A DNA stretch of 64,000 bases from Ectocarpus siliculosus (taxonomy: Eukaryota; Sar; Phaeophyceae; Ectocarpales; Ectocarpaceae): assembly GCA_000310025.1 (NCBI GenBank), contig FN649758.1, positions 4,155,534 through 4,219,533 of the forward strand. The letters are read 5' to 3'. The notes beneath the pieces are model-generated. The model did no database searches. It saw only the letters and a program-made list of their open reading frames with translations, and was not told the origin of the DNA. Positions 1-12,183 of this stretch are shown here, piece after piece. Each line of letters opens with the position of its first letter. Position 1 is the stretch's first letter. Made by a program: the position numbers and the translations under genes.

Positions 1-1589
1 CTGACCATGCTCTTCCTCTCGTCCTAGGTGTGGTACGCCGTACAGCGTATTCGCGCGGCGAGCGCGGACGAGCGCACACGTTTAAGGGCACGCAGATGCA
101 TAATAACCCCACTACAGAACACGGTGCCCCAACCTTCATATATATCGGAGTAGTGTGGTCTGGTGTTTCATAGGATTTATGATGGCGTTTGGGGAGGGGG
201 GGTAGTCACTTCGTACCCTCCCTCCCGAAAATGTCATCCCAAATATGAACTTGGGTACATTAATGCCGAAGTAAACAAGATCTTGCACCATTGGTCCTAC
301 ACTACTGTAGGCTATACATAATCTTACCACTCAGGGGACACACATCTTGGGAGATATGTGTACAGCAAGTCAGAGACCGAGCAGAGGCATCACGCAGCAT
401 ATCACACGGCGTTCCACCTCGCACGAGCACGGTAGACCAAGGTTTCTCCCCTGCGTGGGCGATGCGCTGTAGGCCGTCTGTTGCTGCGGTTCATACGACA
501 CGAAGGACATACTGTACATTGTACAAAAAAGAATACAGCACCCGTGGGTGGAGCGTTGTCGTCGCTGACAAAGTTGGTCGACAGGGATCGGCGGAAATCC
601 AAACCAGCGGCACGCTCAAAATGGAAATAGGCTGTTTCCAGAGGGCTACGTCTTTTTTCCTCATGTTGTCGCCTCTCGCGATATTTCTGAACGTCCCGTA
701 GCCTCCCGGTCTCCATGAACCACTACACAAGACAGTGGGAGATTGTTTGTCATAGATGTATGCCCCTTCAGCGTGTGGGGAGGGATAACCGGAAAACCAA
801 ACTAAAGATTGCGAGGAACGGCCAAATACTTGAAGTGGATAAGTCATTGCTGTTGCGTCGGGTAGAGGGAACGCGATCATGGCTAAATATAATAACTGCG
901 GGGGCACGACGAAAGCGCTGTCCAGCAACGAACGGTAGCTGGGTCATATGTCGAACACAGGCGGCCCTTGCCGACTTGCATTCTCCGCCATCCAGCGCTT
1001 CACGGTCTGTAACATCCAGCATGCACTCATCTGTGGGGGGTGGTTTGGTTGTTTCTGTCGGGGGTTTTGGTGGCGAGGAGTCTCGAAAATATCAAATCGG
1101 TGACAGAGCAAAAACCTGGTTACAAGCCGTGTCTCAGAGGTGTATCAGCCTGTTTTCAACCGCAGTGGGCCCTCTCACCAACTTGTCATCCTCCCAGTGC
1201 CTCAGTCTCTAACAACCACCCCACAAGAGGCACTCTATGCACGGCTACCGCGGCATGGCGTTGCTAGGCGGCACTCGTCGTTGAGGCTGAACATGACAAA
1301 TAAACTAACGAATGTATTTTGGTGCCAATAGAGGTTGGTTTATTTTTTGAAACCGATGATCCTAACGGCGATAATGGCAGTGTAGAAATTGTTCCAAATT
1401 ACTCATGTTGTTGAAGCGTTTCTGTTCAACTGGTCAGGTGACCGCACCCGAGCAATTTTGTGCCCATTGGATTTTACCATCGCGCCGCCTTCTCGCTCAG
1501 GAAAGACCTACACAACTCGATCCGGGGTCACACTTAAAACATCCATGTCTTCGGCGAAAGCCCGGAAGTTTGGGCAGGGTTAGCAGCCA
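1..1589. other. No recognised gene
   Basis: Both strands hold only short open frames without recognisable domains, repeats or splice-linked exons. I see nothing I can name here. Confidence 0.5.
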
Positions 1590-1735
1590 ATTTCGCTCTT
1601 TAACACGTCAGTTGGACGATCGGAGGTGTAGTGTCAGGCCGGGATTTGAGCCCACGACCGTAGCCTCGCACGGGTTAGAGCGAAGAGGGTTTTCATAACA
1701 CGTCAGTGGCGCAACTGCTGCACCATACATAGATA
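1590..1735 (-). repeat. tRNA-like SINE fragment
   Basis: Read on the minus strand, a B-box-like block (GGGCTCAAATCCC, plus-strand 1641-1653) follows an A-box-like block (GGTGCAGCAGTTGCG, plus-strand 1709-1725). This resembles the internal RNA polymerase III promoter of tRNA-derived SINEs. The spacing is wider than in a normal tRNA and no cloverleaf was confirmed, so a SINE head is more likely than a tRNA gene. Confidence 0.4.
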
Positions 1736-1779
1736 AACGTATTCTGCACTCAATAGCGACCGCGCATCCACCAAATCAA

Positions 1780-3224
1780 GCAAGCGGCAACTGGGTCTGA
1801 GCCTGAACCTGAGCCTCAGAAGTCTGCAGTACTCGCGAAACTCGTTTTGCAACGAACATCCCCGGGCCTTTCTTCGTCGCAAGAAGGATCCCTCACGTTG
1901 CATCTGCCTCCTCCTCTCTTCTCAGGGTATATCCCGGTAAGGCGCCACTGGAAAGCAGTTGAGCACGATGTTTCCATGGCGGCGGTTACTGCGGAACAAC
2001 GGTCGAGCATGGAGCACATGCAAGACCGTACTCTACGCGGGTTGCAGGTCGCCGTTGTTTCCGGCTTCGTGAAGGACTGTCGGGGCGTACATCAATCTTG
2101 CCTTGCCCTGTATAACGCATGTCGGGAGGGCGTGCCAGTTGAGCTCATGCGTGTCAGCCAATTGGTGCCGCAGACACGCCTGACGATGTTTCTCCCGCAG
2201 GGCGCTGAAGCCCCACCAACGAGAGCGCTGCAACCTCGCAGGGTACTCAGGTTGGAGTGGAGTTTCCGTGGCGGATTTGCTGAAAATTGATCGCGTACCA
2301 AGGGTTTCGACTTTTGTCGTCGGGTATTTGCAGGCCCGCTAGGTTGTGACGGATACTTGAGGGAGGTGCGATGGCCAGAACGCACGAAAGAGATAAGTCT
2401 GCTCCTCTTCGACAAGCCGGTTCAAGGGATAGCGTGGCCGGTGGGGCTGGAGTGTCTGTCATTCTGCGACCTCCGTCTGGACTGGGAGTCACCAAGCCGG
2501 GAAAAAGACTGGCTCAATCATCCGCTTGATGGGGCAGTTTTTCCTTCCGGCCTGCGAGAGATGTTCCTCGACGACACATTTAACCAGCCCATTTAAGACG
2601 TGGTCTGGCCGCCGGGGCTTGAGAGGCTGTCCTTGCCTGGCTACGATCATCCAATTGACAACGTGAGGTGGCCGCCGGCTCTAAAATCCTTGTAATTTAC
2701 GCTCCCACTGAAGATTTTATACGGGGAAGCCCCTACTTACTTTCGACGCCCTCATCTTCAGCCGAAGTCGCTTCAACTCCTGCTTCACTACTTTGCCAGC
2801 GAGCCTTGAGACTCTTTGGCTTGGTGACGCGTTCAGGCAGTCCCTTGTAGGCGTCAGTTGGCCTAGCGGGCTTGTGACGTTGGGGCTCGGCGTGGAGTTT
2901 AAGGGGGAGAGCGGTCTATCGTGGCCCTTGATTCTTCGTAACTTGTATCTTGCATAAAAAATGTACGATTGGGTAGAGCGCCCGCCCTCCGGTTGCACGG
3001 TTTCTATGATGCCCGCCCTCGATACGGACGAAGATGAGGATGACTATGGCATGCCCGGCAAGCTCGATGGTATCACGGACTACAAAGATGTAACGTGTTT
3101 GTCTAACACGAGCATGTTGAATGTGGTGAAGGCGGCGGAATTTGGTGCCGACGAGTCAACAACGAACGTAGACGCGAAACGTTTTGGTAGGAAGGCCTGT
3201 CAGTTCGACCAGGGCGTTTCGTGA
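1780..3224 (+). pseudogene. FNIP/LRR-like repeat protein, decayed copy 1
   Basis: This is the first of three related plus-strand copies (others at 8380-9930 and 53390-55098). A start codon at 1976 opens a leucine-rich N-terminal region that reads to 2290. The frame then changes to WP-type FNIP repeats from about 2340 (VRWPERTKEIS, then FNQPI). A TAA at 2594-2596 interrupts the repeat, after which WPPGLERLSLPGYDHPI continues in frame. More repeat blocks and an acidic tail (DTDEDEDD) run to 3224. FNIP-type repeats are known from Dictyostelium and giant-virus proteins as likely interaction surfaces; no enzyme motif is visible. Stops and frame changes make a pseudogene the best call, although undetected introns could explain some of the frame changes. 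Confidence 0.6.
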
Positions 3225-3318
3225 CTGTGCGGTATGTTCCGATGTGGGTCCGGTCCTGTAGCTTACTGGTCCGTTGTTTAAGGGCGAGAGAAGGACAACA
3301 CCCACGCCGATTTTTGTA

Positions 3319-4016
3319 CGTCATTCAAGGGCGCACAAAAAAAGTCCTCCTGCACACCTACCCGACTCCCCCCCCCCCCCGAGGGGGACGATTTTTTTTT
3401 TTTTTCGTGGTACATTTTTTGTAGAGGCTTTGTTAGCTTTCTCCCTCTCCATTGGTTATGCTTTCGTGTACTGGTGTTTACGGCACGCAGAAATGCACAA
3501 GGACCTTGTTACCACGTAGTTGTTGGATAGGTTTGATATAATTAATGGTGTGTACATTCGGCGCCGGAAGATTTCTACTTCGTATAAATAGCTGTGATGG
3601 CAACTTGGTGATGGGCCACAGGTTAGCCATCTGCTCGCTCTCGGCAAACGCGGTTTAGCCAAGCCGTCTTGTCGAAGGGAGTCGTTGACCGGTATCCCCT
3701 CCCAAAGGAGACTATGCTCATTGTGACCACTCCTCCCAGGCTCTCTCTCTCTCCTCTTCTACGGACGGTACCGTTGCTGCGGTGCACGCAAGCTCAGCTC
3801 GCCCACAGGGGCTACGTGGGTTGCCGCTACCCCCGTGCATGAAATGTTCCCCCTTTATATATAGGATTTAGTATGGGCGTGTTTATATAGGATATTGTAT
3901 GCGTCGGGGAGGGGGGGGATGGGCCTTCGTACCCCCTCAACCCCCCGGAGAGGTCTCAAAAAACGTTTTATCGGGTAGGTGTTGGAAATTTGTTTTTTGT
4001 GCGCCCTTGCGTCATT
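3319..4016. mobile_element. Small TIR transposon, hAT-like ends, 7-bp TSD
   Basis: The element spans 3326-4009 (684 bp). It begins CAAGGGCGCAC and ends with the exact reverse complement; the inverted similarity continues into a CACCTACCCG block about 30 bp inward. It is flanked by the direct repeat CGTCATT (3319-3325 and 4010-4016). The CARNG-type terminus resembles hAT elements, but their usual target duplication is 8 bp, so the superfamily is uncertain. There is no transposase. The left 300 bp are the inverted counterpart of 13430-13726 in the second copy. Confidence 0.8.
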
Positions 4017-4640
4017 TGGTGTGGATACAACTTCGGCTACGGCTTAGGAGTGGACGAGCGCACCGCCGGGCAGCATGAGACTTCGCAACAGCACGAAGAG
4101 TCGTCAGCGGAGAAGGGGGACTCGGTTGAGGACGAGAGCTCCTCGTCGTCGTCGTCGGAGGAGGAGGAGGAGGAGGGGGAGGGGGAGGGGGAGGGGGGGG
4201 TGGAGGGGAGGGGGGAGGAGCAGCAGGGGGAGGGGAGGGTGGGGGTGAGGGGGGACGCGGAGGGGGGGCGAAGGCGCTCGGGGCGAAAGCGCTAGAAGAA
4301 ACGGCGGTTAAGTCTTGTTAAGGGAGGTGGAGGGGCCTGGGGGATTGAATAGTAAGTACTTGAACGCGGTAGTTGCAATTGTGGACGGGTGTTGCACGTG
4401 GTGAATGTGATGCTACTGCCGTAGGCTCATCGGCGGCCCCCCTCGGTATGTTGCCGCATTGAGTATGCTTGGATTCCACGGCTTGGTTCTGGCGTGTCGT
4501 GTGCTATTTTGCATTGTTCGCCCGGGGTCAAATGTCGCGGACTTGTCGCAGAAGCGCTGAGAAGTTCGAAGTTACTTCTAGCTTGAGGGGGTGTCCCCAA
4601 GCACTGTACTCCCAAAACTTGAAAACCAACTAGAAGTTAG
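4017..4640 (+). mobile_element. 3' fragment of a larger related element, with acidic/basic C-terminal coding tail
   Basis: The 5' half reads as the end of a protein: a Ser/Glu-rich low-complexity tract, then a basic end (GGRRRSGRKR) and a stop near 4295. From about 4240 to 4640 it is a direct repeat of 13010-13425, which lies inside the gap-containing element. It is therefore probably the transposase C-terminus plus 3' untranslated part of the autonomous relative. (GAG)n slippage at 4140-4260 makes the exact reading frame unreliable. Confidence 0.55.
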
Positions 4641-6965
4641 AAGCCCCATAGGTGCGGTTGGTCGCAGCTTTTTTTTTCTCTCTTCGCGGTCACCGTTTTG
4701 TTATTCTTAGATGTCGAACCCCACCAACCTCTTTTGATTTTCGTTGAATGTCGGAATCGTGCTGTTGTGTGTCTATGCTGTGTTGGTTCACACCCACTTG
4801 TGGTCGGCAGAATGTTTTCAGTTCTCGCGCTTAAGAAGCACTCGATCGAGCGCAGCCGGTGTCCGATCCGTATTCTGAAAGTGAATTTCAGACTCGAGCT
4901 TGGTGCCGTTCAGCAGGAACTTTGACGGGCGTCGAAAACGGAGGTTGAGGTTCCTTGTGAGGAGCTGCAGCTGCTAGCAACTTACGGGCGCGTCTCTTAA
5001 CGTTTTTAACGAAAGTAAATGGTCTTTCCTAGTGTAGGAGAAGGACTGAATGCTTTTGAGCGCCACGTCGATTGGAGAGTTCTGTCTTTTTCTCTGGTTC
5101 CTTAAGAAACAGTGGGTGGTTCGTGTGTGGGATGTCTTTCGTGCTCCCTCGAGAAGGACCAAAAAACTTTGGAGCGGTCGCTTGGCAATTTTTATGAATT
5201 GTTCCCGTTTACAGCTACATCGGAACCGTTCTTTTCGTCGAATATGAGGTTTCCAGAAAGCCACACGCATGCACTCACATGTGCACATAGGAAAGGATGA
5301 TTGATGCCTTTCAGTATTGAACGCTGATCGACTGGTTTTCACATGATATCGTGTTATACAATTGCTCAAGTACACACACCATCGTGGAGTGCCATCGCGT
5401 CTGCACAAGAAAGATCTGCCGCATGGTCCTACCAGTACCACACTGTCGTGCAATTCCGGCGGATGCCTTCGAGTCTCCTACCTCGAGCACTCCACACGCC
5501 AAAATTCTACATGTAGGTACATGAAGACACCACCCAGGTCAACCACAGATACTATCGCGGGTAGCCGCTTAATCATTGAAGAGTTGCGAGATGCGAGAGG
5601 CCTGAGCGATTACCTGTGTCGAACATTTTCACTCCATCGAGGTTCGACATCATGGTTGGCCGAGAAGATTTTGGCCATCTCATTCCGTCCCCCTTGACCA
5701 TCACTCCATTCCTCCACACACCCATCTTCTCGAACCCCCACTCCATCTTCCGCAATCATACTCGAGTGTGCTGTCGTCATCGGCCTCCAAAGCGTCGCAA
5801 GCAAGCTCACATGAAAGATGTAGCTCAGTCAAAGCGTAATTGCACATCCACACGGACGAACGGTGTGGTGCACAGAACTCCGTCCAAGCGTCGATCCTCG
5901 TGCAAAGTTCAGTAATTGAAGGTCTCCTCTCCTGTCGCCATCTCCTGTCGCCATCCACGTGTGTTTGTACACAGCTGCAAATAATAAGTACATGTGATGG
6001 GTGACACGTGGCTCGGCACACCACCTGTCGCCGTTCAAATGCTCCGACTGGGTCTCTCGCGAAAGCGCACCCTTGGCGCGGAATGTCGAACTACCTCGGG
6101 GCTTATGCGTTGTTCATCCGTTGCTCCATCCGGTCCGAAGATCACGGTTCCAACGGTGGCATAATCAAGTACCAGACATGTTTTTTTGCTAATCCCGACA
6201 CTGTATTGTTGGCGTTGAAATTTTCGGAGTTCAGCTCCCCACTTGTACTCAACGTGTACAGCAGTAGAGTCAGGGAGTCATACGAGATAGCGTAGCGGCG
6301 AGGTCTTGCCCTTCGCCTCCCAACCACATCAGAACATGCTTTAGTTCGCCCAGCGCCTCCCAACGAGATGAGGAACATCTGTAGTTCGCCCGAAGTGCAG
6401 GGTTTCCAAGAATTAAAGGATTTCTGAAATCACGAAAAACACCACTCCGTAGATTTTTTTTCACCCACATTTCTATTGCGTCGTAGTCTTTTCGCCACGT
6501 TTCGCGATTGGGACATTCCAATTTGGGCCCCCATTTTGAGGAAAGCTCGTTGGAAAATGGGGGAACAATGAAAGACGGTGGGGCGGATTTTGCTCGCGTC
6601 CGTCAATCAGCTGTCTCCATTTAACTTGGTGCCTACGTGGCGTCTTGTCTATTTTCGAGTGATTTCGGCATTCACACTTTCTTCGGGGCACCGAATTCGA
6701 GCCAACCAACATCCGCGCTTCAGCCGGGAGCCGATGAGCTGCAACTGGTTAAATTCACATGCCAACAGCAGGATAGGGCCAGCACAGAACACTCTGGTGT
6801 ACGAAGGTTCGCAACCTCAATCCACACTGAATGTCGACAACGAGCACGCCAGAGCACCAAGACCTCAGAAACAGCGAGGAGGGAGGAGGGTATCACACAC
6901 ACATGCCCACATCCATATGTCGACCTACTTATAGTACCCACACCCAGGGATCCGTGCGTGTCTCT

Positions 6966-7637
6966 TCATCGCCTGCATGCCCATCCTCTTGCCAGACCAC
7001 TGAAGTAACGTGATGCTTTGACGTCTCTGCATCTGATTTTTTCTTCGCGCTCTTGACTCCATCTGCAGCAAGCATGATCAGTTACCAGAGAAGTTTGTGC
7101 GGAAACACACTCGTTCGTGCGATCAAAGAAATACTCGCATAAGTTCTCAGCAGCAAATCTGCGCAGTGGTTTCGGTGCCGCAGTGACAATACCTCTGCTC
7201 TGTCTGGTGTTTCCTTCGTTGAGAGATGCGCAACATTTTGAAAGCGTACGGCCATCACATGTGTGTACGTAACTGACGGATTTAACACATGCATCTGTTC
7301 GCGGGCTAAGCCCGCGAACTGTTATCTCTAACCCATCGTTCCTGGTAGTGCATGAAACATTAGCCATGATTTCGGGTGCACCCAAGTTCGATGAGGGACA
7401 GCAAAGGGTGCGTCCTTCTCGCGAAAAAAAACAAGGCAAACACCGCACCACAATGGCGGAGAAATGCTCCTCTGTGGCCTTCCTCCTGTGTGACACCGGC
7501 GGGTGAGTCCAAATATACGATACGGCAGCATTAATAAGCAGTGAAGCCCGCCGTCCGTGCGCCCACAGCCACGCGGCCCGTACATCGCTCGCGTCTTGTG
7601 GGCAACCAATCACCGCGTGCTCATTGTGCGCTCTCAC
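6966..7637 (-). CDS. Long unassigned open frame, 223 codons
   Basis: An uninterrupted minus-strand frame with scattered cysteines and no recognisable motif, signal peptide or repeat. By base composition one frame of this length is expected by chance in a window of this size, and neither neighbour suggests a function. I list it only as the longest open frame in an otherwise empty stretch. Confidence 0.12.
   Translation of the reverse strand: MRAHNEHAVIGCPQDASDVRAAWLWAHGRRASLLINAAVSYIWTHPPVSHRRKATEEHFSAIVVRCLPCFFSREGRTLCCPSSNLGAPEIMANVSCTTRNDGLEITVRGLSPRTDACVKSVSYVHTCDGRTLSKCCASLNEGNTRQSRGIVTAAPKPLRRFAAENLCEYFFDRTNECVSAQTSLVTDHACCRWSQEREEKIRCRDVKASRYFSGLARGWACRR
7297..7319. repeat. Perfect 11-bp-arm hairpin
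   Basis: Arms GTTCGCGGGCT and AGCCCGCGAAC are separated by one base. The GC-rich palindrome is far stronger than its surroundings. No coding or terminator context was found. Confidence 0.6.
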
Positions 7638-8212
7638 CCACAGTCAGACGACAACTTGGGCGGAACAACAGACAGGACAAGGAGCCCGTTACGGTCTTCC
7701 ACATTTCGTTGCGCGCAGTTTGAATGGTAATACATTCATGGAGACACGCAGCCTCATTCAGAACCGTCCTTCGAAGACAACAATGAAACGGGGTGGCATC
7801 TTCTAAACGGAAGGCGATGCGGTGCTGTTGTGCCGGGATTTCTTTCGCACAATCTTTTCCAGTACCATGGCCACCACAGCCCATCACCGTCACGCATGCA
7901 GCAACATCCGAGTACCTTATAGTCCGTATTCAAGTGTGGGAAACTGCCCATCAGTTTCGATCCTGTCGGTGCCAAGTGACTGCTCCCGAGCGAACAAGTG
8001 TCCCATTTGTTCCTCATGGTTCCATCACCTCTCGCACGATTTACCTACGATGCGGTATCGGCTTTACTTTGAGGAAACGCGATTGATTGCGACATATGCA
8101 CATTTCTCCTGTCCACGGCAAAAGCCTTGCGTTTGTCCGAGGTTATCCTACTTCGCCCTTCAACTCGTCAGTCGAACACTAAGTCGCACAACCCTTGTCA
8201 AAAATTACTTTC

Positions 8213-8300
8213 ATGCCGGGATTCGAGCGCCCGACCTCAAGCACCCAAGGGCTCCGGGAAACCGTTCACCACACGTGTGTTGCGAAACTTCTCCAGCGTA
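8213..8300 (-). repeat. tRNA-like SINE fragment
   Basis: On the minus strand, GGTGAACGGTTT (plus 8259-8272, A-box-like) precedes GGGCGCTCGAATCCCGG (plus 8216-8232, B-box/T-arm-like) at close to tRNA spacing. The TTCGA-type core in the T-loop position is the strongest of the tRNA-like signals in the window. It lies just upstream of FNIP copy 2. Confidence 0.45.
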
Positions 8301-8379
8301 ATACATGTACATACGCGGACACGACGCTCACGGAAAGCATGTACTGCTGGCGTGACCAAATCTAGCAAGAAGTCGCAGT

Positions 8380-9930
8380 AGTGGCAGCAGCAGCCCGGGC
8401 CTGAGCCTGAGCCGGAGCCCGGCAGGATTTAGATTTTTTTCCGGAAATGCTTTGTTGGACAAGAACCCTCACATAAAAAGTGTCCCCTCCCCTCTCTTCC
8501 CAGGGTAGATTCTGGTGAGGCGCCAGTGGAAAGCAGCTCCCCACGACATTTCCCATGGCCGCGGTTGCTGTGGAAGAATGGTCGAGCGAGGAGCCCATGC
8601 AAGACCGTGCTCTACGCGGATTACAGCTCGCCGTTGTTTCCGGGCTCGTGAAGGACTGTCGGGGCGTGCAAGAAACTTGCCTTGCCCTGTGCAATGCATA
8701 CCGGGAAGGCGTCCCGTTGGAGCGCATGTATCTGCGAAGCGTTTCCGACACTCCTGGCAATGATCGTCCCACATGCGGTTGAAGCGCAGCAGGAGGCCGA
8801 AATTCCACCGACGAGAGTGCTGCAACCTCGCCGGGTACTTAGGCTGGAATGCAGTTTTCTTGACGAAGATATTCAAAGTGAAATGTGGCAAGAGGGTTGC
8901 CGCTGGCCTCGTGAGGGCGTTGAAAGTGGGCCAGCTGTTAGTGGCGTGATCGACGTCGAATTGAGGCAAGTGCGATGGCCCGAAGGCACCAAAGAGATTT
9001 CTCTACTCCTGTTCCAGACGACTGTTGAAGGGTTCACGTGGCCGGCGGGGCTGGAGCGCCTGTCATTCTGCGCCCTCCCGTTTCACCTGACTACTTGTCG
9101 CTGGTCTAGAGACTCATTCGATTCTTCGCTCGATGGGGCGAATTTTTCCGGTCTTCGAGAGATATTCCTCGGCGAAGCCTTCGACCAGCTTGACAAGGTT
9201 GTCTGGGCGCAAAGGCTCGAGAGACTGTCCCTGCCTGGCTACGATCAGCCAATTGACAACGTGACGTGGCCGCCGGCTCTTAAATCGTTGGAAAAACGTA
9301 TCTCCGGAGCACATTCATCTACGCCAAAATCCGAACACGCGTTGGGAGGAACTTGACTTCCGGCGGAGTTGCTTCAGCTGCCGTTTCACTACCCTGCCAG
9401 CGAGCCTTGAATGCTTTTGGAGTTAATGAGTTCGGTATGATCCTTGAAGGCGTTCAGTGGCCAAGCGGGCTTGTCACCTTGGGGCTCGGTTTCCATTTTT
9501 CGGGGTGGCACGGTATGATCGGAGTTTTCCAAGGGAGGGGTACTTCATGGCCTTCGGGCCTCCCGAACGTTCGAAACCTGTAATTCGTAGCCGGCACCGA
9601 CTGGGTAGGGCGCCCCCCCTCCGGCTGCAAGGTTACTATCGCGGGGTTGTAGGACACGAAGAGGCTGCCGTTTGGGCTCGGTTTGGCGACGACCCGTTCG
9701 ATGACGACGAGATTCTCCGGTCAGCCGATGTGACTCTGCAGCATGTCGCGGTCTTTTCTAACCCGGGTATGTTGAACGTGGTATTGGCATGGAACACTTG
9801 TGGTGCCAACAAGCCAGCAACGTTTTTTGTCTCGAAATGCTTCGGTAGGGCCTATTCAGTTGAGTTCAGTTCTGCCAGGGCGTTTGGTGATTGTTTGGGC
9901 AGGTCCTGCTTGTCATGGGTAAAACGTTGA
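8380..9930 (+). pseudogene. FNIP/LRR-like repeat protein, decayed copy 2
   Basis: The best-preserved plus-strand copy. ATG at 8555 sits in CCCATGGCC, the same context as copy 3. The N-terminal 75 codons are leucine-rich; a +1 frame change around 8690-8780 leads into a frame open to 9356. That frame holds WP repeats such as VRWPEGTKEISLLLF and WPAGLERLSF, then SLPGYDQPIDNVTWP. Further repeat and tail segments follow in other frames to 9930 (GDDPFDDDE, MLNVVLAWN). The tail matches copies 1 and 3, so the ancestral gene was one intact reading frame. Upstream, 8398-8430 carries GAGCCN hexamers shared with the other copies. Confidence 0.6.
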
Positions 9931-11074
9931 GGGAAAGTTTAAGCAAACACCTGGTTCCGTCGAAGATTTTCTTTCTCTCTGCGTGTTTGCCGTTTGGGTA
10001 TCGGCCGTCGGGTTCTACCAACCGCTATCTTTGCTTGAGAGTTGAAACCGCAACGGGTTGAGCTACCGCACTCTGTGCGGTTTGTTGAGTAGTTTCAATT
10101 CTAAACAATTCGTTCTCTAGGTTTTGGAGCGTGGCATGGTGTTTGGAAAGCTCCAACGAATACCAAAGGACGCATTTCCTTGCGACCGTTAGTTTTTGCC
10201 TGTTATGTGGTTGGTCTGAATGGTTGACTGCTGTTGTCTAACCACAGAATCCTCTGAGTAAAATATGGCGATCTTCCTTCGTGAGTGAAATTGCGCCGAA
10301 AAAGGGGATGTGCATTCAACACCCCCTGTGTTTTCGCTGTCAGCAACACGATAGCATTTGCTAGCAGCAGTACCCCAGCTACATCAAAAGTAGCACGTTA
10401 TTACATGTTGATACAAGGACCCGTAAAATGGACAACTGTCCGGCTACAGTAGGCCGCTGGGTTTGTTGCCTGACTGTACGTACCCGTTGGAGAAAAAACA
10501 ATTTTTCGTACCTAACCCTAACCTTAGTATTTGCCTTCAATAATTCGGCTGGGACGGAGATCGAGAGATGGTTCAATTTTGTGGTGTTCTGTTTTTGAGC
10601 CGAGCAAATGCTCATCCGTCACAGCTCAGCACCACCATGTCAGCAAACTATGCCCTAGCTGCTGCCGTAACATCGAAATAGCTTTGTTTCTCTCTTTCGG
10701 GGCAGACTTTCGGCGAACCTTGCTGTGCACTTCTTTGTAGTAGGCCGCTCGAATCGAGGGGAGGTTAAGCACTGTGTGTGAAGCATGGCCCATCCCTCGT
10801 CGTGGCTGCATGCGTTAAGACTACCGTGTTGATTATTCGCTGGAAGGCGTCGGTACTGCAGAGCAAGCGCGCATGTGTAGCTTCGGAGTAGACACATGTT
10901 GACGATGTTGGACCGTTGCGGTCAACAAGGCCTGTAGAGGACAGCAGCCGGAGAATAAAGAGAGTGTGCTGGAGCAATTGGCCGAACATGCAGAGTGTGT
11001 GGGCGGACGGGGCCGGTGTGCGTTCTCGGCGCTTGCTTCAGCCTCGAAACCATAGAACCACACAAACCCAATGA
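9931..11074. other. No recognised gene; one structured stretch
   Basis: Nothing recognisable as coding. Around 10036-10105 an outer inverted repeat (TTGAAAC/GTTTCAA) encloses the hairpin ACCGCAC-TCT-GTGCGGT. A short CCTAACCCTAA run near 10512 is telomere-like. Similarity to the 55.99-kb duplicate starts at the right edge. Confidence 0.4.
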
Positions 11075-11237
11075 CGTCGATCAATCGCCCGTGTTCATAA
11101 CACGGGGCTGACATGCTGAGAGACGGCGATAATTGCTGGCAGGGATTGCCGCAACACCGTACTCTCGAGAGCATGCCACATGTCGTAGGCATTTAATGTA
11201 CGCTATCAAGCATACGTGGTCACTCGCATAGACGTAC
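11075..11237. repeat. Segmental duplication, copy A, left part
   Basis: This segment matches 55990-56155 (shared ACACGGGGCTG, ACTCTCGAGAGC and TACGTGGTCAC). In the 56-kb copy it runs directly into sequence matching 20967 onward, so everything between 11246 and 20958 is an insertion in copy A. Confidence 0.8.
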
Positions 11238-11245
11238 GAGTATAG
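11238..11245. repeat. Target site duplication, left (GAGTATAG)
   Basis: An exact 8-bp copy of 20959-20966, immediately outside the 9.7-kb insertion. Confidence 0.75.
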
Positions 11246-11265
11246 GGGTGATGTACATTATCCTT

Positions 11266-11345
11266 ATTCGTGCCCATGGGTACCCATGGGCATTGTACCC
11301 ATGGGTGCCCATGGGTACCCATGGGGCGTGGGTACCTATGGGTAA
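11266..11345. repeat. CCATGGGTACCC palindromic array, left end
   Basis: Overlapping NcoI-type (CCATGG) and KpnI-type (GGTACC) palindromes repeat about every 10 bp. The block adjoins the left terminal inverted repeat and mirrors the array at 20885-20937. Confidence 0.8.
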
Positions 11346-12183
11346 CGACGGTGGAAATTGCAAAACTCCCTCTGTTAGATGTATGCGTACGTACTCACGG
11401 TTGTGGACACTTTGGGTTCGGCACCCGGCATTTTCATACTCTCGGCAGTCACTCTCTTTCTCGGGGGCACAGAGCGGGTAACAACGCGATGCAACACTGC
11501 GCATGGCTGGTACTCGTAAGCCATTCACCTGCGGCGCCTGCCCTTACCGTTCAACCTCGCGTAAACTGGATGCATACCTGCGCTATGCTTACCGCCCATG
11601 ACAAAGAAAGGCGATGATTCATCACGTTGCAATATATTTGAAGGCATATCTGACGGAGGAAATGTGTATATACGAAGTGTAAAGATCCCAGAGCACGTAC
11701 TTCAAGCGGAAGGTCATCAGCTACCAAGGACAGGTAGCCGGAAACGCTACTCTAGTCAGATGGCATAATGGTCGGGGTCGCGTCCCCCCCAGCGAAGGGG
11801 TATCGGGGGCGCGTGAGGGTTAGCGCGCGTGAGTTGCCGCCCCGGTCGCAGTTTAGAGCCTTGGTGAACGTACCAACAGCGAATAACTCGACTCTCCGCT
11901 TTTGTTCATGTCCACAACTTGTACATCATGCTGATTCCATTGCTGCTGCCGCCCCAAGCGTCACCGCAGAGTCCAACGACAGCACCGTTGGCCTTTTAGA
12001 CTTCGCGGCGGGCACGGTGATACGCTGCGCAGCAGTTCAACTAGGCTGAGCGTGTGCACCCAACGTTGGTAATAACGTAGATCATGTGTGTGTTTGTTTG
12101 GGGTTGTGTCGCAGTGTACGGCGAATGGAATAAGTGTGGTGTGTTCTTTGGATGAAACGAGCGAACAATAAGGTTATGCTCGT
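11346..12183. other. No recognised gene
   Basis: Only short frames are open, the longest a 93-codon plus-strand frame at 11768-12049 without motifs. Confidence 0.45.

Larger units (their letters stand above)
4641..8190. other. No recognised gene
   Basis: About 3.5 kb with short frames on both strands and no domain, splice-linked exon or long repeat that I recognise. The longest open frame (minus strand, 6966-7637) and a perfect hairpin at 7297-7319 are listed separately. Confidence 0.45.
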
